DNA from: Limnanthes douglasii subsp. nivea | Taxonomy: Eukaryota > Streptophyta > Magnoliopsida > Brassicales > Limnanthaceae | Reading direction: 5' to 3' | NCBI GenBank assembly: GCA_036936605.1 | Contig: JAUPFV010000002.1 | Coordinates: 321,734,893 to 321,798,892, forward strand | DNA length: 64,000 nucleotides | Shown here: one piece after another, positions 24,200-36,300 of the stretch | Numbering within the stretch: position 1 is the first letter of the stretch | How the letters are laid out: each line of letters begins with the position of its first letter | The notes under the pieces: model-generated | The model's input: the letters and a program-made list of their open reading frames with translations, nothing else | What the model was told of the DNA's origin: nothing | The model's database searches: none | Translations under genes and position numbers: made by a program

Positions 24200-26436
24200 T
24201 AGATTTCATTAATATTCTTAAATTTAGAAGTTTTGTTCTAGTTTAATTAATTTTTGTTGGGAACTCCAAAAATAATAAATTGGGAGTATTTTGATTAATG
24301 TATATTTATCATAGATTTATATATTTTTATATTAATTTATTAGTTAGATTGGTTAATAAGTGAACAAATACTCTTATAATTTTGTATTTTGAATTTTATA
24401 ATTTGAATTTTATAATTTGAATTTTATAAGGTATCGTATAGTTATTAGAAGAAATGAACCTAAAAAACTAAAAATGAGTTTAAATAAAACTAAAAGGTTT
24501 AATAAAAAAGTTAAAAGAATATGCCTTATTTTATATATATATATATACTTCTTATTATATAATGGATATGGACGATATCTATTATTTCTTAATACCAATT
24601 AATTTGTTAATAAATAATGTGCAAAGTTCAAAAACAAAGATGATGACAGACATTTTTTTCAAAAAAACACAAGAGGAGAAGGAAAAAAAATGCATAACAC
24701 CTTAATAGATAGATTTTATTTTCTTTTATATTTTTCCTTTAAAAAAATATACAAGAAATTGCCAATATGCCAAAATATGAGATTCCATCAGTGAAATCGA
24801 AGATTTATTTAAAGTCTAACATAAGTTTCAGAGGATAAAAAACTTTTTTAGATAATAAATGGCTTCATCAAGAGTCCTTAAAGCTTAATAAAGTCTCTAA
24901 TAATAGCAAATCTATGACGATTGAGTATCTCTGACTAAAAAATAAAATGTTTCATCAGAGACTTTAAAGGCTTCATAAAGTCTATAATAATGACAAGTCT
25001 CATATAATCCAAACTTAATCTTTTGACAAAAAAAAATCTTCAACTTCTTAAAAAAAAGAGCGAAAATCCCTAACGGTAATTATGCACCCTAAACATGCCT
25101 AGAAAATTCTCAAAAACTCCAGGAAACGAACACAATTGTTCATTTTATAAAGTATCGACTTGTTGAGATTGATAAATCGATAGAAAAATTAGAGAGCTTC
25201 AAGTGTTAAATTAAAGAAAAATGACTCATCAAATAAAATTATAACAAAGAGTACTTAAAACTAAAATAAGAATTTTAGTACAAAAGTAAAATATCGTGTT
25301 TTCCAAATTATAAAACATTTAGTAATAAGAAGTCGAGTTTAAACTTTATTTTGATGAACAATAACATATTTTTTTGGGATAATACGAGTATCCAAATAAG
25401 TTGTTTGGACTTTAGTACCATCAACATCGTCATTTTTAGCACCAACAACTTGAACATTACTAGTCTCACCATCATCTTTCCCTATACAATTTCCTTTATA
25501 GTATACGGGAAACATAGCCTCTCTCAAGTTATTCATTTCCTTATTTTCAATTTATTCAAGGAAAAATATTATCATATCTTAAATCTCAAATTTAAGTACT
25601 TTTTAGTTGGGTTCATGGGAAAAAGGTGGGTTTGAAGTTTCATTTGGTTGGTTAACATAGAAAAGTGATTTATTATCTTAGGATGCTCCAAAGAAAATAT
25701 AAAAGAAGCTATAGTGATAATTTTGAACCAAGATACACCCATGTTGGATAGGTCACCATTTGGTTCCACATTTATGGTATCCTTAATATTTGTATCTATA
25801 ATGGGAAGAGCTCGTCAAATAAATATGACAGCCTTTGAAGGATCATCATCAACGATGATAGGAGGTTCGAAAGTTGTTGAAGAGTCAACACAATATTCGA
25901 TTGTGACAACCACATCCTCCTCCACATTAACCTATTGCTTAATTTCTTAGACAACTAAAGTATTTAACGAGTATATGTGTTCACCCACTACAATATCATA
26001 TCCATTAAAAACTTCAAATACAGTTTTATTACCAACAGACAAATTAATTCTTTGTAAGATAAAGAACTTACAACTTTCAAAATATCTTTGTCTTTATTTT
26101 GTGAAAAATTGAAGCGAAATAACTTATTAAAATCTCGTTTGGTGCCACCTTAGCATAAACAATTGTCTTATATCTTATAGCTTTAAAATTAGGCTTAGGT
26201 ATAAACTATTGCAAGAAATCTATATCTTCACTTTATAGTCAGGGACTCATTTCGATCTATCCATCACAAATAACATCTCTTTTAGATATAGCATGAGAAA
26301 TAATGGTCATGGTAAGTAAGTAGAACGCATCCATATTGACAAAGTTCTGTACTTTAAAAGATCATGCAAAGGAAGAAAAATGGCAGGATTTGTTAATTAA
26401 CGGTATATCATATTGCTCATCTTTCACTTCTTCCTT
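24200..26436 (-). repeat. Duplicated module W, copy 2
   Basis: It matches 8234-10660 and ends abruptly at about 26436, where gypsy RT sequence begins. It includes the minus-strand ORF pieces of the unknown protein at 25339-25536 and 25572-25769. A (TA)n run lies at about 24530-24547. Confidence 0.65.
25339..25536 (-). pseudogene. C-terminal piece of the unknown W-module protein, copy 2
   Basis: The 65-residue stretch is clearly related to 9515-9712: both start MN-x-x-REA, share YY-x-GNCI-x-KDDG and continue through TSNVQ-x-VGAK and DDVDGTKVQ. The distance between the landmarks is the same in both copies. It is separated by a stop from the upstream piece at 25572-25769, which reads PNGDLSNMGVSWFKIIT. 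No family can be assigned. Confidence 0.5.
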
Positions 26437-27385
26437 GGTTGGTGTCCATACAAACTCTTTGGGTCTTTGTAAAACTTGAAAAATAGGAAAAAACTTGTCA
26501 TAATATATTGAAATAAATCGATCAAGAGGATTTAACCTTCATGTAAATATTTGCACCTCCTTTATAGTTCGAGGTGATGTCATTGAAACCAGTTCATTTA
26601 ACTGCTCAAGATTTACAATTATCATTTTTTCACTAATGATATATTCTAGAAATGTTCTTCATCGTATGCCAAAGGTGCATTTTTCAGGATTTAATTTCAA
26701 TCGAATAGCCTTTAAATGTAGGAAATTCTCCTCTAAATCTTTCAAGTGTTCATCATCTATTGGGCTTTTAATAATATATCATTAATATACACTTCCACAA
26801 TACTCCCAATCTAAGAAGCGAAATCCTTATTCACCAACCTTTGATATGTCGCTCTAACATTTTTCAACCCAAAAGACATAACATTATAACAATGTAATAC
26901 TCGGTCAGTGGTGAATATAGTGTTTATTAATCATTTTGATCCATTTGAATATGGTTGTATGCTGCAAAATCATTGATAAAAGATAAACTTTTATTACTTG
27001 AGATGAAATCAACCAATTGATCTGTTCGAGGAACAAAAAAATGGATTTTTAGGACAATCTCGATTCAAATATATGAAATCAATAGACATTCACGATTTTT
27101 CATTCTTATTTTTAACCAAGATTTGATTTTTCGTCCATAAAGGATATTGTGTCTCCCGAATATGTCTGACCCTAGACAAGCGATCCACCAGTACAACAAT
27201 AGCTTTGAAATTTTCTACAAAAAAGCACGTCTCTTCTTAATAACATGCTTGATCCTCGGATTTATAGCCAAGCTGTAACATATCACTTCAGGTGGAACCC
27301 CTATTACATCCATTATTTTCCAATTAAAAAAATCCAAATTATCAGACAAAAATTATAACATGATTACATTAAGTCTCCAATGTTT
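26437..27385 (-). pseudogene. Tat-type gypsy reverse transcriptase fragment (gypsy-4)
   Basis: The piece resembles the RT of the second Tat element (57790-58311 and 62970-63400) much more than that of gypsy-1. Minus-strand words include VYINDILLKSP for the catalytic box, with the first aspartate changed to N, and the usual ASQ/LVN-type words around 26820. It lacks gag, protease, integrase and LTRs. Both ends abut backbone sequence (module W on the left, block A on the right), so only an internal fragment remains. Confidence 0.75.
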
Positions 27386-27554
27386 CTTTTTCCTTATTAG
27401 ATACGGTAAAGATTCAACGACTTATTATGAAGATGTTTTCCTTGTGAAGTACCGATTTGAATACAAATTAAACTTTTGGTAATGGTTTAATCTTTAACTA
27501 TTGATTTATAGTATATGTAGCTATCAAGGGTTCGATAAACAATAAGACACCTAA
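27386..27554. repeat. Block A, copy 4, left part
   Basis: This resembles 12600-12760 and 4340-4500. It is interrupted by the miniature LTR element and resumes at 28749. Confidence 0.65.
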
Positions 27555-27559
27555 ACATG

Positions 27560-27885
27560 TGATGATGCGGCATAAGTAGAAGAGAAAGCAATGATAGATG
27601 AAACCAAATTCAATGCTAACATGATGAAACCATAATCTAAGGGTCGCAAAGATTGAATTTTTCAGAGATAAAAATTATATTATTCCAAAAACTTAAAATA
27701 ACTTAAGACTTATGAGGTTTTATATAACAGCTTCTCAAAACCCTAAATTAGAATATCAGGAAATAAAATAAATATTCTAAAATAAAATAAAATCAAATCT
27801 TAATATAATTAGATTTGATTTGAATAATATAAGGTATTTGAATAAAATAAAAAAGGTTTGTGTTTGGACTTTCTGGGCTACATCA
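27560..27885 (-). repeat. 3' LTR of the miniature element
   Basis: It pairs with 28415-28743 over its full length with scattered substitutions and small indels, so the insertion is not recent. The polypurine tract lies at 27886-27895. Confidence 0.88.
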
Positions 27886-28414
27886 TCCTCCCCTCGTTGA
27901 TAATAATTCTTCCTTGAATTCATAACACCATCACCATCAACAACCCAAATTATTTTGTTTTATATTTTTCAATTGTTACATTAGGAATTATAATTGTTGA
28001 CCTTATCGGAATAAGATAAATTCTTCTCGAGTGTTCCTTATTCGAAGTCACATTAAAGCCATGGTCATTTGATGAAAATAAATTGGTTTTGAAAACTTTT
28101 TCATAGCCTGAAGACAACATCTCCATGGTCATTTGATGAGAAAAATGGTTTTGGAAACCTTTTCGTGGTCTGAGACAACATCTTCATAAGCAAGTTTTAC
28201 CTTGATCCGACGATTGGTAGCCAATTTAAACTCCTTCTTTAACTCGTCAATACGATTGTCTAGCGAAACGTATGGTGTTTCCCCGCATACCAAACGATCT
28301 TCAAGATGTTCATGACCATAGATGTTATTCTATTCTTTAGACCTCAAATCAGATGAAATCAGGATTCAGAAACATACTTGCCTCGTAGAAGGAACTGGGG
28401 CTCTGATACCAAAC

Positions 28415-28743
28415 TGACGACGCGGCGGAAATAGAAGAAGAAACAACGATAGATAAAACTCTAATTCAACGGTAACATGATGAAACCCTAATCTAAGGAT
28501 AACAAAAATTGAAATTTTGAGAAATAACAAATATATTATTCCAAAAACTTAAAATATTTTTAAGACATATGAGGCTTTATATCAGAGCTTCTCAAAACCC
28601 AAAATTATAATACAAGAAAATAAAATAAATATTATAAAATAAAATAAAAAACAAATCTTAATATAATTAGATTTGATGTGAATAATATAAGATATTTAAA
28701 TAAAATAAAAATGATTTTTGTTGTGACTTTCTAGGCTACATTA
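28415..28743 (-). repeat. 5' LTR of the miniature element
   Basis: It pairs with 27560-27885. The primer-binding site at 28399-28411 shows that this is the upstream LTR for minus-strand transcription. Confidence 0.88.
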
Positions 28744-28748
28744 ATATG

Positions 28749-29164
28749 CCTATAAAATTATTGAAGTCATGTAAAAAAATTACTGATTAGTCGAAGAACC
28801 AAATAACATTTTTCACAATGAGTTTTTAAAAAAACTAAAACAAAGAGAACAAACAAAGTTGGAAAGATGCACTAAATAAATACATTGAGAATATTGAAAG
28901 GTAGCTTGACAAATCCAAGATTTATCCAATGAAGTTTCTTTATTTTGCTAAAATTTATAGTACATCAATCGAATATCTTGATATTCAAGTTGACTAGAGC
29001 GATAACATGTTGCTGCAAAGATCTCACAAAGTTTTTCTTAATGAATTTAAGAAACTTCATCGACCAGTGAAATCATATCACTTTTACAACTATTATCAAA
29101 CAAAAATATCTCAAGTGTTAAGAAGGCTGAAGATAATCTTGAAGATGGAGAAAGTATAGAAATC
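28749..29164. repeat. Block A, copy 4, right part
   Basis: It resembles 4510-4920 and 12770-13150, then stops at about 29160 where a GC-richer insert begins. Confidence 0.65.
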
Positions 29165-29595
29165 ATGCCCGTTGCAACAAGCCCTTCACAACGGGTTCGA
29201 GAGCGGAAACGCCGGTTGTGTTAAGTGGGGTCATTAACCAAAATCAGTTGCCACCGAAACCTTTTTGACACAGCTTTGCAACGAGCGTCGTTGCAAAATT
29301 TGACATGGGTGGAACCGTGTCACATCATTGCAAGAGTTGTTGCGATTGCGTGACACTAATTGTCGAAACGGTCAAGTCTATTAATGTGCGATGTGGCAAC
29401 AATCGTTGCATAGTTGTTGCCGTATGATTAACTGCTTCGTTGCAAGAGTTGTTGCAATTCAGTGGCACATATTAACGAAACGGTTCATTTTGTCGTTGTT
29501 TCAGGCGTTGCAGAAGTCGTTGCCCGTCTGTTGCATAATAACTAACTGGTGTAGTCACTAACTGTGTTGCAGTTGTGTTGGAAAAAAATATGAAT
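29165..29595. repeat. Cluster of GTTGCAA/GTTGTTGC motifs
   Basis: At least ten near-copies of cgttgcaa, gttgttgc or gttgcag occur, for example at about 29287, 29331, 29412, 29434 and 29449. The first 28 bases form a hairpin with arms CCCGTTG and CAACGGG (about 29168-29195). Confidence 0.7.
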
Positions 29596-31684
29596 TTAAT
29601 TTCTAATGCACTTTCTGTTGTTGCAGAGTGTTCTTATCCTGTCGTAACACTGTTTTCAGTTCTGCTATATTCCCGTCGTTAAATATATCAGTAGGCATTA
29701 AAAAAATAGTATAGCTATGTACGGGGCTGTATAGCTACCCAGCTATATTTTTTTTATTGCAAAATTAAAATATAATAATCCACTAAATACGATTCATCAA
29801 TACATATTATGATTGGAAAATAAAATTTACATTCAAACATAAATTTCCTATAACTATAACTTCATGTCTTCAACTTGATACATCTCCTTCTATTCTTTAA
29901 TCTTCTCCATTTGTTCCTTCTTCTGACTTCTGGTGTGCAGTGTTAATTCATTCTTCAGTGGAATGTCTGTACACATTTCTCTACAATAAAATCAGTAAGT
30001 AAAGAATAACAAAGGATTGCCTGCAAGCTCACCAATTCCAGGGATTATTTATGCAATTAACTTGAAAAACTCAGTACAAAAGGCTTATCGCTCAATATAG
30101 GTAAATTGTATTTAAAAATATTGACTCACTGCCAATATATTGAAGGAGTAACAACAAAGGAAATTTGAAAATTTAATATATATTGAGAAATAAGCAACCT
30201 CGACTCGTCCCAAAACACCAATCGTGCAGACTGTTTTTGCGGACTGTTTTTGCGGCCCGATGTTCTTGTATTCTCGTAGTCTAAAAAGGAGTTAGAAATC
30301 GTTGGAGATTTCAAGAATATAAAAAATCACTGGGTCTGAATATGCTACCTATACAAAAATATGTCTATTAGACTGGAAACAAATAATTATACAATAAGAA
30401 ATACCCATTATAAGGAAACAACTAACATGTACAAAGCCACACATTACTCCACGAGATGATTTCTACATCAGTTGCAATATCAGACAACCATGAGCACAAA
30501 TTGTCACTGAAACCAGTGATTCGATATCTTTCAAGACAAAAAATACAGTAGCAGTGGTCTCAACGACAGTTTGTGCAATAATAAGACTTACGAAAGAAAG
30601 TCCGAGTGGGACTCTCCCTCAATATAGTTATATAGTATTGGTCCCTTCTATATATGGAATGAGTAACCTATATTGACGTAGTAACCACCTTGACTTGTCC
30701 TAAAACAGCTGAACAAGCATTAACACGTTAGTCCATATAATTTACGCAAACTTTGTTTGGACTATATTGGTGATGGTGTCACTGGGCCTCGAGGATTCTA
30801 TTCAAACTTCTAAACAAACTCTGTTTTGAAAAAAAATTCAGAAGTTTGAGGGAAATCCTCTACTCCCAATTTCATCAACCAATGTTTTCACAACAATTAT
30901 CTCCCTAAACAGCATCATGACCAATAAAAACAATTAACACATGCATAAACCATAAACATCACTAAAAATTGAATCCAAAGCACAACCATATACCTAAACA
31001 ATATTATGACAACATCCTACACATAATATATACCAAGACGGAGGCATAAACATCAACAATAACAGTTAACACACAGTCACTATAAAATATATTAACACAT
31101 TATGTAATTATCAAGAAAAACAACAACATACAATTCATATTTATCAACACAAAAGAATAATAATGAACCCAAATCACACAGGCACTATAAGAACTTTTTA
31201 ACACACGAAACATCTTAACAATTAGGTATAACATGAATTATTTATCAACCAAAACAACAACTTACACATACTATATATCAAGACAAAGGAATAAACATCA
31301 ATAATAAGAGAAACTAAACCAAACAAACGATCGATAGACACATAGAGGCATAAATAATAACCTAAACAACATTTACACCTGAATAAACAATTGAAAAATG
31401 CACGAAGGCATCAACATAAACCTAAACAAAATTTAAATAAAAAAATTAACCTAAACAACAATTGACACACACATAACTTATTGAGCCGAGAATAAAAAGA
31501 ATAAACACATTTACCAATCGAAAACCTATATATTGTTACTCGAGCAACTGGCAGAGCTTTGTTCATCAAGAACCTACAGATTCCAGTTCGGGCAACAAGC
31601 TGAGCTTTGTTAATCGATAACAAGCGGCAAGAAGAGAAGAGATAAGAATGTTTAGATTTAGGGCTTTACTAAGTGAGGCACTAG

Positions 31685-31692
31685 TATTTATA
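31685..31692 (-). promoter_or_regulatory. TATA box, minus strand
   Basis: The minus strand reads TATAAATA, followed about 30 bp later by pyrimidine-rich leader-like sequence and an ATG at 31623. Between about 31515 and 31615 the leader includes two diverged tandem copies of a roughly 45-bp unit, each with aacaaagctc. This is a plausible start of a transcript reading leftward through the insert. Confidence 0.45.
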
Positions 31693-31860
31693 TTAGATAG
31701 GGACAAAATTAGGGTTAAGGTATAATAATTAAATATTAGGCCGTGTGAAAGAGGTGAAAATCTGGTAAGTAACTTTTTTTAAACAATGCGTTGCTCAAGG
31801 GTCTCTATTTCGTTGGAGAAAGGGAAATTATGGGAAAAAAGTCACGTTACAGTACAGAAA

Positions 31861-32496
31861 CACCGAGTCCTGCCTAAAATAAATTGAATACATCCAACAA
31901 GTTATAATGCTGAATCTACTTCTCAAACTCATTATTAGTAGATTAAACATATCATATTGATAACACCAAATTCATCAATTCAAAATAGATTCAAATACAT
32001 CCATATTGACATGTAATATACAATATCAATCAACATTGTTAATTAGTCTAAGTCGATATCGTATTGAGCACTTCTTACATTATTCAATTATTAAATGATT
32101 CAGAGTATTTTAATACATAATGCTTTGAACCTACTATAATGGAAGATATTGATAGGACATTTTATAAATGCATAAGTTAAAAAAAACAAAAAAAAATTAA
32201 ATATTAGATAAGTCACACGAATTTATTTTAAACATTAATGTATTTATTCCAAATTTATATATTACTTGAGATACTTAATCATCTAACGCTCTGAACGAAA
32301 TAGTTTGAGAATAACTTATTGTCACGTGGATACATAACAGTAATTGAATACAAATTAGATCATTTTGTTTATTAAAGGAAATGCTCAAAAGTATGCTACT
32401 TTAATAATATCATGTTTGCTTAAATATAGAAAATGTTAAATATATATTAATAATATTTTATATCGAAACAAATTATAGATCATATTATATAATTGT
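31861..32496. repeat. Block B, copy 4
   Basis: The part 32080-32480 resembles 44560-44940 (shared landmark atatattaataatatttta at about 32445). No gene is visible. The block ends at the gypsy-3 element. Confidence 0.6.
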
Positions 32497-33117
32497 CTAT
32501 GGTAGAGACTAGATATAGCTTCATATATACACTAAGGCAGTATACTTGACATCGAGCAAAATGATATTATTACTCTCAAGAGAATATGATTTTAAGAAAA
32601 GTTTAAAATGATTATACTAATTATATGTATAAATCATCTTGTTTATGTTCAATAATCATATATCTATTTACTATTTGATATAATTGCATATTTCATGATT
32701 AATTTCTCAATTTATTTTCTTCAAAGAATAAATATGATTTTAGAATCAAACAAATCAACACAAATATAGTATTTAAGTAAACAAGAAAAATAATAATTAT
32801 AAGAATTAAAGTTATTCATTAGGGTTCAATATGTAGGTCGTTAAATATTTATTATTAGTAAGATGATATTTGTACGCTTATAAATTAGATCATCAATTCT
32901 TTAGAATCTTTCTTGAATTATTGAAACGTTTTGGAATGGAAAACATTAAGCTTATATATTTGTTTAGGTTAGATCATATATGTAATCTAAGTAAATATGA
33001 CAAGATTCATTTAAAAATTTAAGAAAAGGAAACGTGTGCATGTGCGCATGTGTTTGGCAATTTGAAATTTAATATATCATGTTGGTTTAAGATAAAGTTT
33101 AATATTCTTGACAACAA
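32497..33117 (+). repeat. Probable 5' LTR of gypsy-3
   Basis: The segment starts tgtctatgg next to backbone sequence and ends gacaaca next to a primer-binding site, so it has TG and CA ends. There is no second copy for comparison. Confidence 0.5.
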
Positions 33118-33136
33118 TTGGTGTTATCAGTGGGAA
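33118..33136 (+). other. Primer-binding site of gypsy-3
   Basis: The sequence ttggtgttatcagtgggaa is close to the TTGG(C/T)GCCGTCTGTGGGAA leader found directly after the LTR in many plant Tat-type gypsy elements. It differs from the gypsy-1 primer-binding site. Confidence 0.55.
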
Positions 33137-33190
33137 TAATATAAATTCTTCCCAAGTAACCAAAGCAGAGAAGAAAACTCAGAGTATTTG

Positions 33191-34930
33191 ATGTCGAATT
33201 ATGGAGAACCGTTGGTAGATGAGGTGGAGATGGAGGATCCCGACTGACAACCTCTTGTCTCGACGCTTCCTGCAACCCTTTTGATTCAACTTGAGCGACT
33301 AGCTCAGTCGCTGAGGAAGGGAAAACCTAACAATTAATATTATTAGGTGAACAATTAGTCCCACATGATCTCATAATCAAATCGATTGTAGAGTATATCG
33401 GTGATAAGAAACAAGATGATAGAAGCTGGAATATTGAAATACTGTTTCTTATAAAAAAAAATACTCTAACAAGGGTCATTAAACCAAAAAATAAGAAGAA
33501 GTGACAAGGTACTAGTAGTTCTATAGGCATTCGTCGAGATTCTAGTAGGCCCAAGCAGCCAGTTGAGAATTTCCCTTAATCAACAACAAATTTGCTCTCC
33601 CATTCGTGGATGACCCAGAACAACAATTAAATGCAAAATCAGTAGTAATATTATCTACAAGCGTTAACCGGATACAATCAACCAAATTTATTATGGTAGA
33701 AGCGGGCGCAACAAAACAAGCACTTTTTAGGATAACAATGAGACATGTTGAAATAAAATGCTGATCTTTCAGGGTGAAAAGTTCCAAAGACCTGGGTTCT
33801 AGAATGTATATCACTTCATGAATATCTTCTGTGTGGATGGGGAATATTGGCATGATGAAGAATCCTTACTAGACCTATATATTTGATATAACATTATATC
33901 ATTACTCGTTTAAAACCACAAGATGGATAAGTATTACGGCAAGAGAGAACTAAAGCATCAAATTTAGTAGTTTAACAATGTAATACTACATTATAGAGCT
34001 GATGATAACATTTCGAGGAAGTATATGGCCAAGTATTTCAATGTTATCTCTAACATGTCGAGGAAGTATCGTCCATAGTTCAAACACTTCCCAAACAGAT
34101 GCATCAAAACCTATAAGATGCTTCAAACCATCCATGAACCATCTCGTGGGTTTAAAGGTTATCAAGGGAGCATAGAATACATAATCATTTAGAAGAAAAC
34201 GTATAATAAAACCCTTTGAGAGTATCTACTTCTTCGTAGAAATTAAAATATTAATTATAATATTATCACGATCTAATGGTCGTAGCTGAATTCAAGTAGG
34301 GAGTTAGAGAATGTGTCATATCAAATATAATAATGAAGAAAAAATATTTGAAATTCGAAGATCTAATAGCTTAGGTAGAGTGATATATTAAAGTAAATGA
34401 ATTTTCTAGAGAAAAGAAAACAAGAAATATAGAAACTGCAGCGAGATGCCTTAAAGCCAATAAGACCAAGACACTCGCTCATATTAATACAAATAATGAT
34501 ACACCAAGGAACGATGGTTGATCAACTTTGACAAAGCCATAAAATAGTCAGACTCAATGTTATAAAGGGAAATTCAATACTGGTTACAGCACGTAACAAG
34601 AGGACTCATTAGCCTCCAAGAGGAAAATCTACGGAGCTGACATAAACGTTAACGATAATCTATAAAAAAATAAAAAAGATATTGTTAAGTAAAAATGGTC
34701 AGGGAAGTCGTGTGTGGTGATGAAGCGTACAAACAAAAGTAAATATCGTAAGTTTCATGATGATATTGGTAATTCTCTTAAAAATACATGTACTTTGAAT
34801 GATCAAGTCCTATATTTAGTTGATGAATGAAAAATCAGTGACTTTGTTAAGAAGAAAAACATAGAGGAACTGGGAAAATGTTCATGTGAATACGACAAAC
34901 AGGCTTCGGTCCAAGCCGAAGAACAAAGAG
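33191..34930 (+). pseudogene. gag of gypsy-3
   Basis: A likely start lies at about 33191 (MSNYGEPLVDEVEMEDPD, then a stop). Further on, plus-strand pieces read SSRPKQPVENFP, then REKKTRNIETAARCLKANKT (near 34410) and KYRKFHDDIGN followed by LVDE and ISDFVKKKN (near 34740-34855). The last stretch matches the end of Tat-type gag, where C-x-x-H-x-D-x-GH and a G-x-L-x-x-F-V-K word are usual; here the first cysteine is R. The reading frame changes repeatedly. Confidence 0.7.
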
Positions 34931-35129
34931 CATTAGATACAAATAGGGATGATACATGGATCTAGATCCAAACAGAATGACAATTGGTGTGACTGCTAGA
35001 AGAGATCCATACTCCAGAGTTTTTAAAAAATTGAGAAAATTTTATGTAAATGAGATAAATGCGACATGTTGGGGCAGACGTCCCCGCATTTTTACCAGAA
35101 TCTATATCGGATACTAACATTCTAGAATT

Positions 35130-36300
35130 AGACATCTCCATACATCGATGTGGTATTAATAATAGTAGAGTTCGCTGGATTAGAAATCACGAGGACCACC
35201 AATGTTGATACGAGCTCATAAGTTTTTTAAAGTTTCAGGAAACAAATACAATTGTATTAGGGGAGGTAACTATGGAAGTTTCTCTCGTAAAGGTGTACCA
35301 AAATAAGGTGCAATGATTATTCATAGTGGTACAAACATCATCATTTATGTAGAATCATTTCACTTAAAGTATTGCAAAAAGAAGAAGAATTGGTCATCTT
35401 GGAAGGGATGTATGACCTCAGAGAAGGCCTCCAATTGGTGCATGGAAGATGCCGAAGATAGAGATATGGAAGCAAAAAAATACCCTTAAGATTAGTTGAG
35501 ATATCACAACTGACCTCGTGTAAACAACTATCATTTACAAAAACTACTTAGATGTGTTTGCATGAAGTACGCATGATGAGACTCGAGTCTCAACAAAAGT
35601 CATCAGCCACCAGTTACGTATCAAAAAAATATTTTGGCCTATTGTACAAAAGAGGAGATTCTACTCCGAATAAAAAAATATAGTCAATTATTAAATAAAA
35701 TATACAAAATGATTTTTGTAAAACACATATGAGAGTCCTATTAACCTATGTCGATATCCAATCATGTTTGGGTCAAGAAAACGAATTAAAAGTGGAGAAT
35801 ATGCATAGACTTTACAGATTGCAACAAAGCATTTCCAAATAATCCATTTACACTTCCAAGGTTTGAATAACTTATAGATGGAAAATATGAAAAAAATATT
35901 ATCCTTTATAGATGTATTTGCAAGATACAATAAATACATATGTGCAATGAGGATCGCCAACACACAACATTCATCACCAAAAGAAGCCTGAATTGCTACA
36001 AAGTAATGCTAGTCTGATTAATAAAAGTCAGAGCACCTACCAAAATGCTACTGAATAGTATCCTCGCAACTTAGTCGGGCCTTAACATATAAAATATTTT
36101 AATGATATGTTAGTAAAAATCATACATAAAGAAGATCACTTAGCATACTCAACCGAGACATGTGTAAAGCTTGAACAAGTGAACCGTAAATTGAATTCAG
36201 AAAAGTTCACCTTCGGCATACGGTTCGATAAATTCTTGGATTACATGGTGAGCGAAATAAGAACTAAAGAAAATCTAATCCAATTGCAAGTTTAGTACAA
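35130..36300 (+). pseudogene. Protease and reverse transcriptase of gypsy-3
   Basis: The protease tail is visible as GEVTMEVSL and LFIVVQTSSF near 35260-35350. RT starts with pieces such as YLDVFA near 35540 and FIDVFARYNKY near 35900. The catalytic box is NDMLVKIIH near 36100, with the first aspartate changed to N and the preceding residues altered. The following piece (36107-36295) reads RKLNSEKFTFGIRFDKFLDY, a recognisable match to the RT thumb region. No continuous frame remains. Confidence 0.75.

Larger units (their letters stand above)
27560..28743 (-). mobile_element. Miniature non-autonomous LTR element (TRIM-like)
   Basis: Two LTRs (27560-27885, 326 bp; 28415-28743, 329 bp) flank only 529 bp of internal DNA. 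Each LTR begins TGATG or TGACG and ends CATCA or CATTA on the plus strand. On the minus strand a primer-binding site, TGGTATCAGAGCC (28399-28411), lies three bases from one LTR, and a polypurine tract, GAGGGGAGGA (27886-27895), abuts the other. The flanks carry a near-perfect 5-bp target duplication, acatg (27555-27559) and atatg (28744-28748). The interior has no coding capacity (longest ORF 60 codons), so its movement would need proteins of another copia-like element. Confidence 0.88.
29165..31860 (-). mobile_element. DNA-transposon-like insert with GTTGCAA subterminal repeats (CACTA-like?)
   Basis: The insert differs from the backbone in base composition and interrupts block A. Its left 430 bp hold many copies of short words around GTTGCAA and GTTGTTGC, in a pattern known from the subterminal regions of plant CACTA elements. 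A minus-strand promoter-like site (31685-31692) lies near the right end. Minus-strand coding traces near 29950 (KKEQMEKIKE) resemble the charged C-terminal parts of plant transposon proteins but are too short to prove it. I do not see the CACTA termini or a clear target duplication, so both limits and class are tentative. Confidence 0.4.

Noticed and set aside
24410..24602. Overlapping plus and minus ORFs around a (TA)n run
   Set aside because: Lysine/isoleucine-rich chance ORFs in AT-rich DNA; the same place in other copies is not open.
29168..29195. GC-rich hairpin resembling a Helitron 3' end
   Set aside because: The minus strand lacks a CTRR end shortly after the hairpin, and no 5' TC end or helicase motif is visible.
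33327..33853. Two minus-strand ORFs of 75 and 103 codons
   Set aside because: They lie antisense to the gag remnant of gypsy-3, have no recognisable motifs, and the plus strand explains the region.
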